From Zingiber officinale (Eukaryota; Streptophyta; Magnoliopsida; Zingiberales; Zingiberaceae), in contig NC_056002.1 of assembly GCF_018446385.1 (NCBI RefSeq), positions 10,674,894 to 10,738,893 of the forward strand: 64,000 nt of DNA. The letters are read 5' to 3'. The notes beneath the pieces are model-generated. The model was not told the origin of the DNA and made no database searches. It saw nothing but the letters and a program-made list of their open reading frames with translations. Shown here piece after piece: positions 47,265 to 58,555 of the stretch; the stretch's first letter is position 1, and every line of letters begins with the position of its first letter. The position numbers and the translations under genes were made by a program.

Positions 47265-47540
47265 ATCCTCCCTACCTTATAAAAAGTTCGTCCTCGAACT
47301 TAGACTAATTCTGGATATTTCTATCTTATACTATCCTTTACTTAGTGGTACTTCTTTGTGTCTTAATCTCTTAACTTCTCCATCCTCTATCATTTATATC
47401 GTATCATACCCATTAGTGGTCCTTGGAAGGCCTGTTATATAGTCACACCAAATGGCATGACCCCAACTTCGTAGTGTTCATATCTGATCCTGGAAACTGC
47501 CCTGGGTGCATCACTTCCTTTCACTTTTAACTGATGGTTC
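47265..47540 (-). pseudogene. Gypsy pol shards left by internal deletions
   Basis: Three pieces of the gypsy internal region are fused. 47265-47380 matches the chromodomain end around 13070-13220 (including the hairpin at 47284-47301), 47381-47450 matches integrase around 14080-14145, and 47445-47540 matches RT around 15510-15610. It joins the copia A LTR remnant at about 47540. Confidence 0.75.
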
Positions 47541-47934
47541 CTATAAAGCGCCCATTGCACACGTGCCCACGTGGCGGGTGGCGGGCTCACAGGTGCGAGC
47601 ACCTGCTCGCCCTGGGCTAAGGGAGCACCTGTCCTTTTATTTTTGTGTTAACTCTATTAACACATCTTCATTAATAAGTAGAGAATACACATCGAGAATT
47701 TTCGATGTGGGACTATTCTCCCATGCACTTTATTAATGAATAATAAATGTTATTTTGGGCCGACTTTAAACATTAATTTCTCATTCACCCTTAATCGGTT
47801 TTGAGCAAATTAATAGTCTAAATCTATCTACGCGAATCGTAGATTTCAATTTTGAAGTCAATTACGACTTTCAACAATTGATGACTTCCTTCCTCAAAAT
47901 CGTTTTGGTCCATTTAAGGCCCCAATATCCAACA
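47540..47934 (-). repeat. Copia A 5' LTR, right piece
   Basis: Matches 38700-39090, including gtggcgggtggcgggctcac, and ends atatccaaca before the cttaa duplication. Confidence 0.85.
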
Positions 47935-47939
47935 CTTAA

Positions 47940-48033
47940 ATGGGCTAGGAAAGGAAACAACTTTATCATGGTCAAGCTATTACTCAATAAACACGATTCC
48001 GGGGTTCCTCCAACACCTAAGTTAAAGTTAGAG
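47940..48033. other. Short spacer between copia A and copia B
   Basis: Unassigned 94 bases. Host sequence into which element A inserted, contiguous with 38058 on the other side of A. Confidence 0.5.
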
Positions 48034-48202
48034 TATTAGAAATTAAGAGAAAGAAAAAATTAATCATATTATTGAATCTAAAATTAATATTTAGAAATAC
48101 AGAGTATAAAGTCTTATATAATTAAGTTAAGAAACACTAAACTCTATAAAAAAATTCCAAATTGCTCTAAAAGCTATAAATAAATAAATATATAATCTAA
48201 TA
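48034..48202 (-). repeat. Copia B 3' LTR (169 bp)
   Basis: Bounded by tattag and ctaata, exact inverted ends (a TG/CA pair altered on both sides). A purine tract, GAGTTTGAGGGGGAA on the - strand, abuts it at 48203-48217, as expected for a 3' LTR. The 5' LTR would be in or beyond the assembly gap. Confidence 0.65.
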
Positions 48203-48215
48203 TTCCCCCTCAAAC

Positions 48216-48855
48216 TCACGATGCTAAAGCTAGAAGCATTAAGAATTTGTCAGATAAGAAACGAAAATGTGAAGCGGAGTGTGTCTTAGTAAACATATTA
48301 GCAATATGTAGTTTTGAAGGAACAAAAGACAATGTGATGGTGTCAATCTGAAGATGGTGACGAGTAATGTGACAATCAATTTCAATATGTTTCGTCCGCT
48401 CATAAAAAACTAAATTGTGTGTAATTTGAATAGCACTCTGATTATCACAATATAACGGAGTAAGTTGATGAAAAGAGACACTCATATCCGCAAACAACCA
48501 ACACAACCAAACCATCTCACAAGTAGTTGAGGTCATGATACGATACTCAGCTACTGTAGAAAATCTAGAAATAACATATTACTTTTTACTCTTCCAAAAA
48601 ATGAGAGAATCGATCACCAAGAAAAACGCAGAAGTCATTGGTAAATTTGTGATCCGTAGGATCACCAACTCAATCTACATCAAAGTATGCATGCAGCTTA
48701 AGAGATGAAGTAGAAGGAAATAAAAGACTTTGAAATTGAGTGCCCTGAAGATACCTGAGACTACGAAGAATAACAGCCCAATGAATTGTAGTTGGTGCAG
48801 TGCCAAATTGACTAACCACGTGAACAGTATACGCAATATCTGGATGAGTCACGGT
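48216..48855 (-). pseudogene. Copia B RT end and RNase H (downstream piece)
   Basis: Continues the RT cut at 58551. Joining across element C, the frame passes from SLVYLTV to THPDIAYTVHVVSQFG, the standard copia RT C-terminus. RNase H follows with YCDNQSAIQI and ends KLHIANMFTK. Stops and shifts between 48540 and 48670 disrupt it. Confidence 0.82.
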
Positions 48856-51256
48856 TGTTGGAGTGTATACTGAAAGTCTAAGCTTTGTAAACATTCATTA
48901 TGAATAAAGAATCACATTTGGTTAAATTATCTACATTTGTTTGTAGTTGTTCATTTAATTTATATTGTAGATAACATAGTATGTGGTGCACATGCAGAAG
49001 ATGATGTTATCAGTACCTTATAAATTATAAACAGTAGCTCACGAACAAAATGGAAAAGAACAAACCATTAGAAGGTCGTAGTGTAATTAGGTATTATTTT
49101 ATCTTGACTATATAATTACACTAGTACACTCAGAGTGTATTGAGTAGGACCATTTGAGGTTGTTTCTTTTATACTGACTTTATAAAGGAACAAAGACCTC
49201 GGTTATTATGGAAGTGTGTGCTCTTAATCCTAATATAATAACAAGCACATATATTTGATATTTATTTCTTTAATTTATCAATGGGTGAGATTTAGTTCGA
49301 TGAATCAATAAGCCCGATAAGTTGGAAAATTGTATCACTTATAGTGTGTGTTGTTGATTATAGAAGGAAACTGTGTCCTAGAGATACTAGGTTGATAATG
49401 TCCCCAAGAGCAGCTCATAAGGATTGTCATGTTAAACCCTGTAGGTGGACTTAGTCCGACATGACAATAAGGTTGAATGGTACTACTCTTGGACTTAGAT
49501 ATTAATTAAATAAGTTGTCAGTAACTCACTTAATTAGTGGACATTTGATATCTTAAACACAGGGAGACTAACACACTCATAATAAGAAGGAGCCCAAAAA
49601 TGTAATTTGGGATTGGTGCGGTAGTTCAATAATAGTTCTCTAGTAGAATGAATTATTATTGATAAAATTAAGTTGTGTGTTAGGCGAACACTGCTTAATT
49701 TTATCGGGAGACCAAAACCAATTCTTCCTCTCGGTCCCTATCGTAGCCTCTTATTTATAGAGTACTATACCCACCTATACCCACCTTCTATACCCACCAA
49801 TAGGGGGCCGGCCAAGCTAGCTTGGGAACCAAGCTAGGGTCGGCCTAGGTATAAATTTGGGTGGCCGGCCCTAACTTGAACCCAAGCTAGTGGGGGCCGA
49901 CCAAATTAAATTAAAAAAGAATTTTAATTTTAATTTTTATTATGTGGAAGAAATAATTTAAAGAGAATTGAAATTAAAATATCTCTCTTGTAAAAGATTT
50001 ACAAAAGATTAAAGAAAGAGATTTGATCTCTTTCCTTATTTGTAGATTGGTGAGATATTTTATTTTCTCTTTAAAATTATCCACATGTTGATAAAATTAA
50101 AATTATGGAAATTTCTTTTATCAACCATGAAGAGATTTTTAAAGAGAAATTTTATTTTTAAAATTTCTGGAAACAAATTAGGAAGTTTTAATTGTTGATT
50201 AAAACTTGTCTAATTTATCTCTTTTAATGTGGCCGGCCATTAGAGATTAATTGAGGAAATTTTATTTTATTTTTCTCAATTAAATCATGTCAAGGGAATT
50301 AAGGAAATTTTATTGTAATTAAATTTCCTAATTTGCTTAGGCCAAGGAATATAAAAGAAGGGGTGAGGGTGCCTTCATGGGGACAACCCTATATTATTTC
50401 TCTCCCTATTTTATTCCTTGGAGTGGCCGGCCATCCTCTTCCTCTCTCCCTCTTTGTGGTGGCCGAATCTCTCAAAGGCTTGGAGCTATTGTGGCGGCCG
50501 GATACTACTTGGAGAAGAAGAAGAAGAAGAAGGAGAGAAAGCTAGCATCTCTTGGAGCTTGGTTAGTGTTTTGATTTTCTTCCTTGGTAAAGCTTCTTTC
50601 TTTGTGGCCGAACCTAGCTAGGAGGAGAAGAAGGTTGTTGGTGGTTTCTCATCTCGGAAGATCGTTGCCCACACAACATCCGAGGTTAGAAGAGGAATAC
50701 GATAGAAGATCAAGAGGTCTTTCTAAAATGTATAACTAGTAGTTTTTCCTTTTCCGCATCATACTAGTTATTTATGGAAATAATACCAAATACAAGAGGC
50801 TTACGTTCTAGTATTTCGAATATGTTTTTCGATGTTGTGTTCTTTTGTTTTATTTATCCTTGTGATTTGATTGTTCTTTTTGGTTAACCTAAAGTTATTT
50901 TAGGAAATTAAATATTAGCTTTCTATAAAAGGTTTTGTCTAGTCGGTGGTGGTTGCTCCCATATCCAAGAAGGTCATGTACCTCGCCACATCAGTACTGG
51001 GAACCAATTATGGAAATTAATATTTAATGGAATTAATAACTTAAGGTGATTTGGGTCGAACGTGTTAAGTTCCGCAGGAGACCCAAGTCAAAACCTAAAA
51101 GAATGAATATATTAAGTTTTGGATCAAACGTGTTAAGTTCCGCAGGCGATCCAAAATTTAATTTAAAAGAACACATGGTAGCTAGGAAAAGGTTCAGACC
51201 TTTGTATAAAATTTTTGTACAGTGGAACCTCTAGGTTTTCCGAGTAGCAACCAACA
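48856..51256 (+). repeat. Copia C 5' LTR
   Basis: 2401 bp. Includes ggccggcc-type boxes (49800-49900), a (GAA)n run (50513-50530) and the hairpin pair at 51048-51161. Three overlapping + strand frames at 50333-50621 are an effect of the purine-rich repeat and vary between copies; not genes. Confidence 0.92.
51048..51161 (+). other. Paired hairpins in copia C 5' LTR
   Basis: Same two inverted repeats as 5110-5223, with 22-nt loops containing GTTAAGTTCCG. A further palindrome, TTGTA(C/T)AAAATTTTTGTACA, follows at about 51201-51220. Confidence 0.75.
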
Positions 51257-51258
51257 AG

Positions 51259-51270
51259 TGGTATCAGAGC
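51259..51270 (+). other. Copia C primer-binding site
   Basis: TGGTATCAGAGC, two bases after the 5' LTR; pairs with initiator tRNA-Met. Confidence 0.93.
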
Positions 51271-52368
51271 TAGGGTTTTACCTCTGTGTATTTGTTATTA
51301 GATTAATTATGCACATGTCATACATAATTTAGGCAGGATAATAGTAGGATATGCTAACTTTGTGGATGCAGGATCCAACTATTATGGCTTTTAGATATTA
51401 TGTGTGTGATTGGACCCTTGGACATGTCAAGGGCATTTATATGTGTGTGCATGATTGTATTAAAAATATAGCAGGAGCTGTACTTATTTTATTAGGATTT
51501 TATTTTTTGATCTAGATACATGTACATTCCTTTTATGGAATATAGGATCAAAATTATAAAATTCTATTTATGTCGCGGATCAAATCTTGCAAAGCGTGGA
51601 ACCTTCTGAGGACCAGAGGCACAGCAGAACAAGGAAAAAGATGGATGCGACAATTAGACCCGGTGGCGGTGGCCAAATATGGCAGCAGCTTGGGATGACA
51701 ACACACGGAGGACAACTATAAAAGCCATAATAGTTGAAAATTAGATTTTCTATTTATTGCTTTTATATTATGCTGTGTGTGCATGTTAGTATACATGACT
51801 AGTAGGCTAGCATAGTTAAAATTCCTCGTTTATAAATAACTAAGTGGGAGAGGATTTTAAATAAATCCCATGGTCTCCATTATTGGTTTGTAAGTGATGC
51901 AAACAAGCTTGCGCGTTGGCTGAGTGCCTTCCTCCAAGCGGATGAGCTTGTTTGTGGATCACTAGACAGACTTCCATTTTGGATGACTATAGGAAGTTAA
52001 TTAAGAGTGTGTGATCTTCCCCACCGGAAGGGGCATAATCTTATTAACTGACTTCATGCCCCGTAATGGTATAAACTTAGACACACCTCATCGTATCCTC
52101 CCCATCGGAGTCACTGCTATTATTTGTGTGACCAAAAGATACCAACTATTAATTTTATTTGTCAAAAGTTAGGTTGACAAGATAATAAAATTAATGGGTT
52201 AAAACCCCTCCTTTTACAAATGTTGAATTTGTATACGTCCACACTAACGTGGCATACAAAATTCACGGTGTTTTGAGGTGTTGGTTAATTTAAAATAGTA
52301 TTGTTTGAGGAATCAATATTATTCTAAATTTAAGAGTTCTGACCAAAAGTTATTTGTGATTCTTAGGA
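51271..52368 (+). other. Copia C untranslated leader
   Basis: About 1.1 kb without a coding frame. It matches the reverse complement of 1-840 and ends at the gag methionine. Confidence 0.7.
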
Positions 52369-53150
52369 TGACTTTCAACCCACTGTCCATCATACTTCAA
52401 CAGAATAGACTTACTGGACCAAACTACATAGATTGGAAACCTAGACATTGTTCTTACTGTTGAAAGCTATAAATTTGTCTGATGAGCAGTGCCCTGAAGC
52501 ACCTATCGATGAATCTACTCAAGAGGAGATTGAATATCATAGGAAATGGGTAAAACCGGTGAGATGGTGCGGTGTTACATTTGGCTTCAATGTCAAATGT
52601 ATTGCAACATCGAGATCGATTTACCAACGACTATGATATTATGAACAATCTCAAGGAACTCTTTGGTCGTTAGGATAGGGCTTCTAGGCAAGAAACCATG
52701 AGAAAGATAATGACCACCATGTAAGAGGGTACTCCTGTGAGGATCATATTCTAAAAATGATGGCTTATCTAAGCGAGATACGGATCCTTGGAGGAGAAAT
52801 TGATGGGGAAACCCAGATCGATATGATCCTCCAACGCTACCTAGATGAGCGGTTTCGGCTAAACTATAATATGAATAAGAGGTTTATTCATCGGAACTAT
52901 TGACAGAACTTCAAGCAGTGAAGGATTATTTCGTCACAATGCTCAAATTCACTATGTCGAAATGGTTCTACTTCTAAACCGAGAGGAAAGAAGAAGAAGA
53001 AACAAGTGGTTCAAGAAAGTGAATAAATCTCAGTCTGGATTTAAAAGCTGGAATGAAAGAGAAGGCAAGTGCTTCATCTATGAGCGAGCGGGACATTGGA
53101 AGGCGGTTGTCTCGTAGGAACCAAAACAAAGGTATATCTCATACTCTAGT
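52369..53150 (+). pseudogene. Copia C gag, degraded
   Basis: Opens MTFNPLSIILQQNRLTGPNY, the family's gag start, then loses frame within 100 bases. Later traces include the capsid region around 52590-52900 and a Cys-containing remnant (CFIYERAGHWK near 53070) where the zinc knuckle should be, with the Cys pattern broken. Confidence 0.75.
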
Positions 53151-56100
53151 TGTTGAAACATGTTTAGCGGTGTTATCTACCAGCACCTGGTGTGTAGATA
53201 TGAGCCATTGATCATGTCTGTAATTCCTTGCAGGGTTCCAGGAAACCCGACGACTATCTGAAGGAGAGATTACAGTCTACATGGGCAATGCTACTAAGGT
53301 GGCGGTATTGCAGTGGGAGGCGTCTACTTATCTTTAGTAGAAATAGAAATTTGATTTTAAGAAATTATTTTTATGTACCCAGTTTAGAAAGAATTTAATT
53401 TCGGTTTCTAAACTGTTTTAGATGGATATTTTCTTTCAATAACGATGTAGTTATTAAAAGAAATAAAGTGATTATCTGCTCCGGTACATTGGTTGGCAAT
53501 TTGTATACTTTAAATCAATTTCTTCCACAAAGCAAAACATGAAATTTATAACTCATCTTTTAACTCTAATAAGAGAAAAGAACCTTCGGAAATGAATCAA
53601 GCATATCTTTGGCATCTAAGGCTTGGTCATATTAACTTAAGTAGGATTCAGAGGCTTATAGCTGATAGACTTTTGAGTTCGATAGAGTTGGAAAATTTTC
53701 CAACTTGTGAATCTTGCTTGGAAGGTAAAATGACCAAGAGGCCGTTCAAGGCCAAGGGTATAGAGCCAAAGAAGTGTTGGAATTGGTTCATTCTGATTTG
53801 TGTGGTTCTATGTCATCCAGGCAAGAGGTGGTTTGAATATTTTGTCTCTTTTATAGATGATTATTCAAGATATGGATACATTTACCTAATGCGCCATAAG
53901 TCCGAGTGCTTTGATAAGTTCAAAGAATACAAGGCTGATGTGGAAAAACGATTAGGTAAAAGTATCAAGACACTACGATCGATCATGGTGGCGAATACCT
54001 CTTAGGAGAGTTTGGAATTACTTATCGAGGCGGATTCAATCCCAATTATGCACTGGAACACTAGCAGAATGGTGTAGAGCGAAGGAATAGGACTCTTATG
54101 GAGATGGTTAGATCGATGATGAGTTATTGAGATTACCAATTCGTTTTGGGGATATGCTCGAAATAGGAAGATACGTTCGAACTTAGTACCTTCTAAATCA
54201 GTTTCTTCTACTCCCATAGAATTGTGGAATGGAAACCCAGTCTAAGACATATTCGGTTTGGGGTAGTCCGGCACATGTCTTGAACGGAGATCTTGATAAG
54301 TTAGAATCCGTCTGAAGTTCGCGTGTTTGTAGGATATCCCAAAGGAACGAAAGGTGGTTTATTTTATAGTCATAAAGACCAGAAGGTCATTGTTAGCACC
54401 AATGCCCAGTTTTTAGAAGAAGACTATATAATGGATCACAAGCCCAGTAGTAAAGTTGTTTTAGAAGAACTAAGAGAGGACACGTCTACTTTAGTACCAA
54501 CAGTACAAAATGAAGTACCACAAGAGACTGCAACACGTGTCACACATGATACACAACCACAGACAGTGTCTCGTCGTGGTGGGAGGGTTGTAAGGCAGCC
54601 TGAGAGATTCATGTTTTTGGGAGAGTCTTCGGACTTGATCCCGGGTAAACATGAACCTGATCCCCAAACATATGATGAAGCACTCCAAGATATAGATGCA
54701 GTATCTTGGCAAAAGGCGATGAATTCAGAAATAGAGTCTATGTACTCTAATAAGGTCTGGGAGCTTGTAGAATCACCTGATGGTGTAAAAGCCGTTGGAT
54801 GTAAGTGTATCTACAAAAGGAAAAGAGGGACAGACGGGAAGGTAGAAACCTTCAAAGCTAGGCTTGTTGCGAAAGGGTATACTCAGAAAGAGGGAATTGA
54901 TTATGAGGAAACCTTTTCACCGGTAGCCATGCTTAAGTCTATCCGGATACTCTTATCCGTTGCTGCTCATATGGATTATGAGATTTGGCAAATGGATGTC
55001 AAGACATCTTTCCTTAATGGAAGTCTTGAAGAGAACATCCATATGAAGCAACCAGAAGGGTTCATTGAAAAAGGCAAAGAGCATCTAGTGTGTAAGCTCA
55101 ATCGGTCCATTTATGGACTGAAGCAAGCTTCAAGATCTTGGAACATCCGGTTTAATGAAGTAATCCAGTCATATGGATTTATTCAAAGTCTGGATGAGTC
55201 TTGTGTATATAAAGAGTATGGAAGCGTGGTGGTATTTCTTGTACTATACGTAGATGATATTTTGTTAATTGGCAACAATGTCAAGGTATTATCAGACGTA
55301 AGGGTATGGTTGTCCAAATAATTTGATATGAAGAACTTAGGAGAGTGTGCACACATTCTTGGGATCAAAGTGATAAGGGATCGCAAGAAAAGAATGTTGT
55401 GTCTGTCCCAAGCTTCATATATAGATACAATCCTTGCTCGTTTTAGCATGCAAGATTCCAAGAAAGGTTTATTACCTTTTAGGCATGGAATAGCTCTATC
55501 TAAAGAGATGTCTCCAAAGACATCAAAGGAGATAGAAGACATGAAAGCAGTTCCTTATGCTTCGGCTGTAGGAAGCCTTATGTATGCAATGCTATGTACG
55601 AGACACGATATTTGTTTCTTGGTGGGCATGGTAATATATCGGTAACCACGGACAAGGACATTGGTGCGGTAAAGCATATATTAAAGTACGAGAAGGACTA
55701 GAGATTATATGCTAGTTTACCAAGTGACGATTTACTCCCTTTGGGTTATACTGATTGATTTCCAATGAGATAGGGACAATAGTAAGTCTACATCGGGCTA
55801 TGTGTTTACTTTAGGAGGTGGAGCCATTTCATGGAGGAGTGTTAGCGAAATGCGTATCGGACTCAACCATGGAAGGCGAGTATGTAGCAGTGAGGCGGCA
55901 AAGCAGTATGACTCGGGAACTTTCTAATGGACTTAGATGTAATTCTGGTTTGCCCAAAATCATCACAATTTATTGTGATAATAGCGATGCCAATTGCAAA
56001 CTCGAAGGAACCACGAGCTCATAAGGCAAGTAAACATATAGGCGCAAGTACCACGATCGAGATATCGTGAGCGAGGAAGTTATCGCCAAGATTGCATCGT

Positions 56101-56200
56101 GGATACGGCAGGATCCTTTCACTAAGGCCCTTAGTGACTTTCGATCGGCATGTGGAGGGAATGGGAATCAGATGTATGGTAGAAGATATGACAGCTTAGT
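53151..56200 (+). pseudogene. Copia C pol: integrase, RT, RNase H (broken)
   Basis: Protease traces (53160-53300) lack the DTG motif. Integrase is visible at 53592-54005 with LWHLRLGH, CESCLEGK and FVSFIDDYSRYGY, then frameshifts through about 54230. RT is the best part (54323-55321): MDVKTSFLNGSLEENI, SIYGLKQASRSW and catalytic YVDDILLIGN, ended by a CAA-to-TAA change at 55319-55321 before FDMKNLGE. The frame continues at 55328-55645. RNase H (55650-56024) shows TMEGEYVA but is shifted and missing pieces. Residue order matches an ordinary copia pol, and no enzyme would be complete. Confidence 0.88.
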
Positions 56201-56220
56201 CATTAGTATAAGTGAGAGAT

Positions 56221-58550
56221 TGTTGGAGTGTATACTGAAAGCCTAAGCTTTGTAAACATTCATTATGAATAAAGAATCACATTTGGTTAAATTATCTACA
56301 TTTGTTTGTAGTTGTTCATTTAATTTATATTGTAGATAACATAGTATGTGGTGTCACATGCAGAAGATGATGTTATCAGTACCTTATAAATTATAAACAG
56401 TAGCTCACGACCAAAATGGAAATGAACAAACCATTAGAAGGTCGTAGTGTAATTAGGTATTATTTTATCTTGACTATATAATTACACTAGTACACTCAGA
56501 GTCTATTGAGTAGGACCATTTGAGGTTGTTTCTTTTATACTAACTTTATAAAGGAACAAAGACCTCAGTTATTATGGAAGTGTGTGCTCTTAATCCTAAT
56601 ATAATAACAAGCACATATATTTGATATTTATTTCTTTAATTTATCAATGGGTGAGATTTAGTTCGATGAATCAATAAGCCCGATAAGTTGGGAAATGGTA
56701 TCACTTATAGTGTGTGTTGTTGATTATAGAAGGAAATTGTGTCTTAGAGATACTAGGTTGATAATGTCCCCAAGAGGAGCTCATAAGGATTGTCATGTTA
56801 AACCTATCGGTGGACTTAGTCCAACGTGACAATAAGGTTGAGTGGTACTACTCTTGAACTTAGATATTAATTAAATGAGTTGTCGTTAACTCACTTAATT
56901 AGTGGACATTCGATATCTTAAACACGGAGACTAACACTCATAATAAGAAGGAGCCCAAAATGTAATTTGGGATTGGTGCGGTAGTTCAATAATAGTTCTC
57001 TAGTGGAATGAATTATTGATAAAATTAAGTTGTGTGTTGCGAACACGGGATGCTTAATCGGAGACCAAACAATTCCTCCTCTGGTGCCTATCGTAGCCTC
57101 TTATTTATAAGTACTATACCCACCTATACCCACCTTCTATACCCACCAATAGGGGTCGGCCAAGCTAGCTGGGAACCCAAGCTAGGGCCGACTAATATAT
57201 ATTTGATGCATAAAATTTGTTGGGAACAGTAGAAATTAAATTAAAAAATTTTAATTTTAATTTTATTATGTGGAAGAAATAATTTAAAGAGAATTGAAAT
57301 TAAAATATCTCTCTTGTAAAAGATTTACAAAGATTAAAGAAAGAGATTTGATCTCTTTCCTTATTTGTAGATTGGTGAGATATTTTATTTTCTCTTTAAA
57401 ATTATCCACATGTTGATAAAATTAAAATTATGGAAATTTCTTTATCAACCATGAAGAGATTTTAAAAGAAATTTTATTTTTAAAATTTCCGAAACAAATT
57501 AGGAAGTTTTAATTGTTGATTAAAACTTGTCTAATTTATCTCTTTTAATGTGGTCGACCATTAGATTAATTGGAAATTTTATTTTATTTTCTCAATTAAA
57601 TCATGTCAGGAATTAAGGAAATTTTATTATAATTAAATTTCCTAATTTGTCAAGGAGAATATAAAAGAAGGGTGAGAGTGCCTTCATGGGGACAACCTAT
57701 ATTATTTCTCTCCCTATTTTATTCCTTGTGGCTGCCATCCTCTTCCTCTCTCCCTCTTTGTGGTGGCTCTCTAAGGCTTGGAGCTATTGTGGTGGCCGGA
57801 TACTACTCGGAGAAGAAGAAGAAGAAGGAGAGAAAGCTAGCATCTCTTGGAGCTTGGTTAGTGTTTTGATTTTCTTCCTTGGTGAAGCTTCTTTCTTTGT
57901 GGCCGAACCTAGCTAGGAGGAGAAGAAGGTGGTTGGTGGTTTCTCATCTCGGAAGATCGTTGCCCACACAACGTCCGAGGTTAGAAGAGGAATACGATAG
58001 AAGATCAAGAGGTCTTTCTAGAAGGTATAACTAGTAGTTTTCCTTTTCCGCATCATACTAGTTATTTATGGAAATAATACCAAATACAAGAGGCTTACGT
58101 TCTAGTATTTCGAATATGTTTTTCGATGTTGTGTTCTTTTGTTTTATTTATCCTTGTGATTTGATTGTTCTTTTCGGTTAACCTAAAGTTATTTTAGGAA
58201 ATTAAATATTAGCTTTCTATAAAAGGTTTTGTCTAGTCGGTGGTGGTTGCTCCCATATCCAAGAAGGTCATGTGCCTCGCCACGTCAGTACTGGGAACCA
58301 ATTATGGAAATTAATATTTAATGGAATTAATAACTTAAGGTGATTTGGGTCGAACGTGTTAAGTTCCGCAGGAGACCCAAGTCAAAACCTAAAAGAACGA
58401 ATAGATTAAGTTTTGGATCAAACGTGTTAAGTTCCGCAGGCGATCCAAAATTTAATTTAAAAGAACACATGGTAGCTAGGAAAAGGTTCAGACCTTTGTA
58501 CAAAATTTTTGTACAGTGGAACCTCTAGGTTTTCCGAGTAGCAACCAACA
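56221..58550 (+). repeat. Copia C 3' LTR
   Basis: 2330 bp, 71 shorter than the 5' LTR. The difference is made of many small deletions concentrated between about 56800 and 57780; the outer parts are almost identical. The hairpin pair lies at 58342-58455. Confidence 0.92.
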
Positions 58551-58555
58551 ACGGT

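Larger units (their letters stand above)
38064..47934 (-). mobile_element. Copia element A with split 5' LTR
   Basis: The left LTR is 38064-39090 (1027 bp). The right LTR starts at 43592 with the same tgtttagccc and ends at 47934 with the same atatccaaca, but is split by about 3.2 kb of foreign DNA (roughly 44270-47540). Exact cttaa duplications flank the whole (38059-38063 and 47935-47939), which proves that the two separated LTR pieces belong together. Gag-pol lies between the LTRs on the - strand. A purine tract (TGTGGGGGAT on the - strand) directly precedes the 3' LTR at 39091. No TGG-type primer site is found beside the 5' LTR. Confidence 0.9.
48856..58550 (+). mobile_element. Copia element C, complete with two 2.3-2.4-kb LTRs
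   Basis: LTRs at 48856-51256 and 56221-58550 both start tgttggagtg and end gcaaccaaca, with exact acggt duplications (48851-48855 and 58551-58555). The primer site (51259-51270), leader, gag and pol follow on the + strand. It is inserted in the reverse transcriptase of element B. It belongs to the same LTR family as the solo LTRs at 1105-6089 and 2774-5318. Gag is severely and pol moderately degraded. Unusually for a copia element, each LTR makes up about a quarter of its length. Confidence 0.93.

Noticed and set aside
50333..50621. Overlapping arginine- or glutamate-rich frames, also at 57672-57916 and 61461-61784
   Set aside because: All three frames are open because of a (GAA)n purine run and differ in length and frame between copies.
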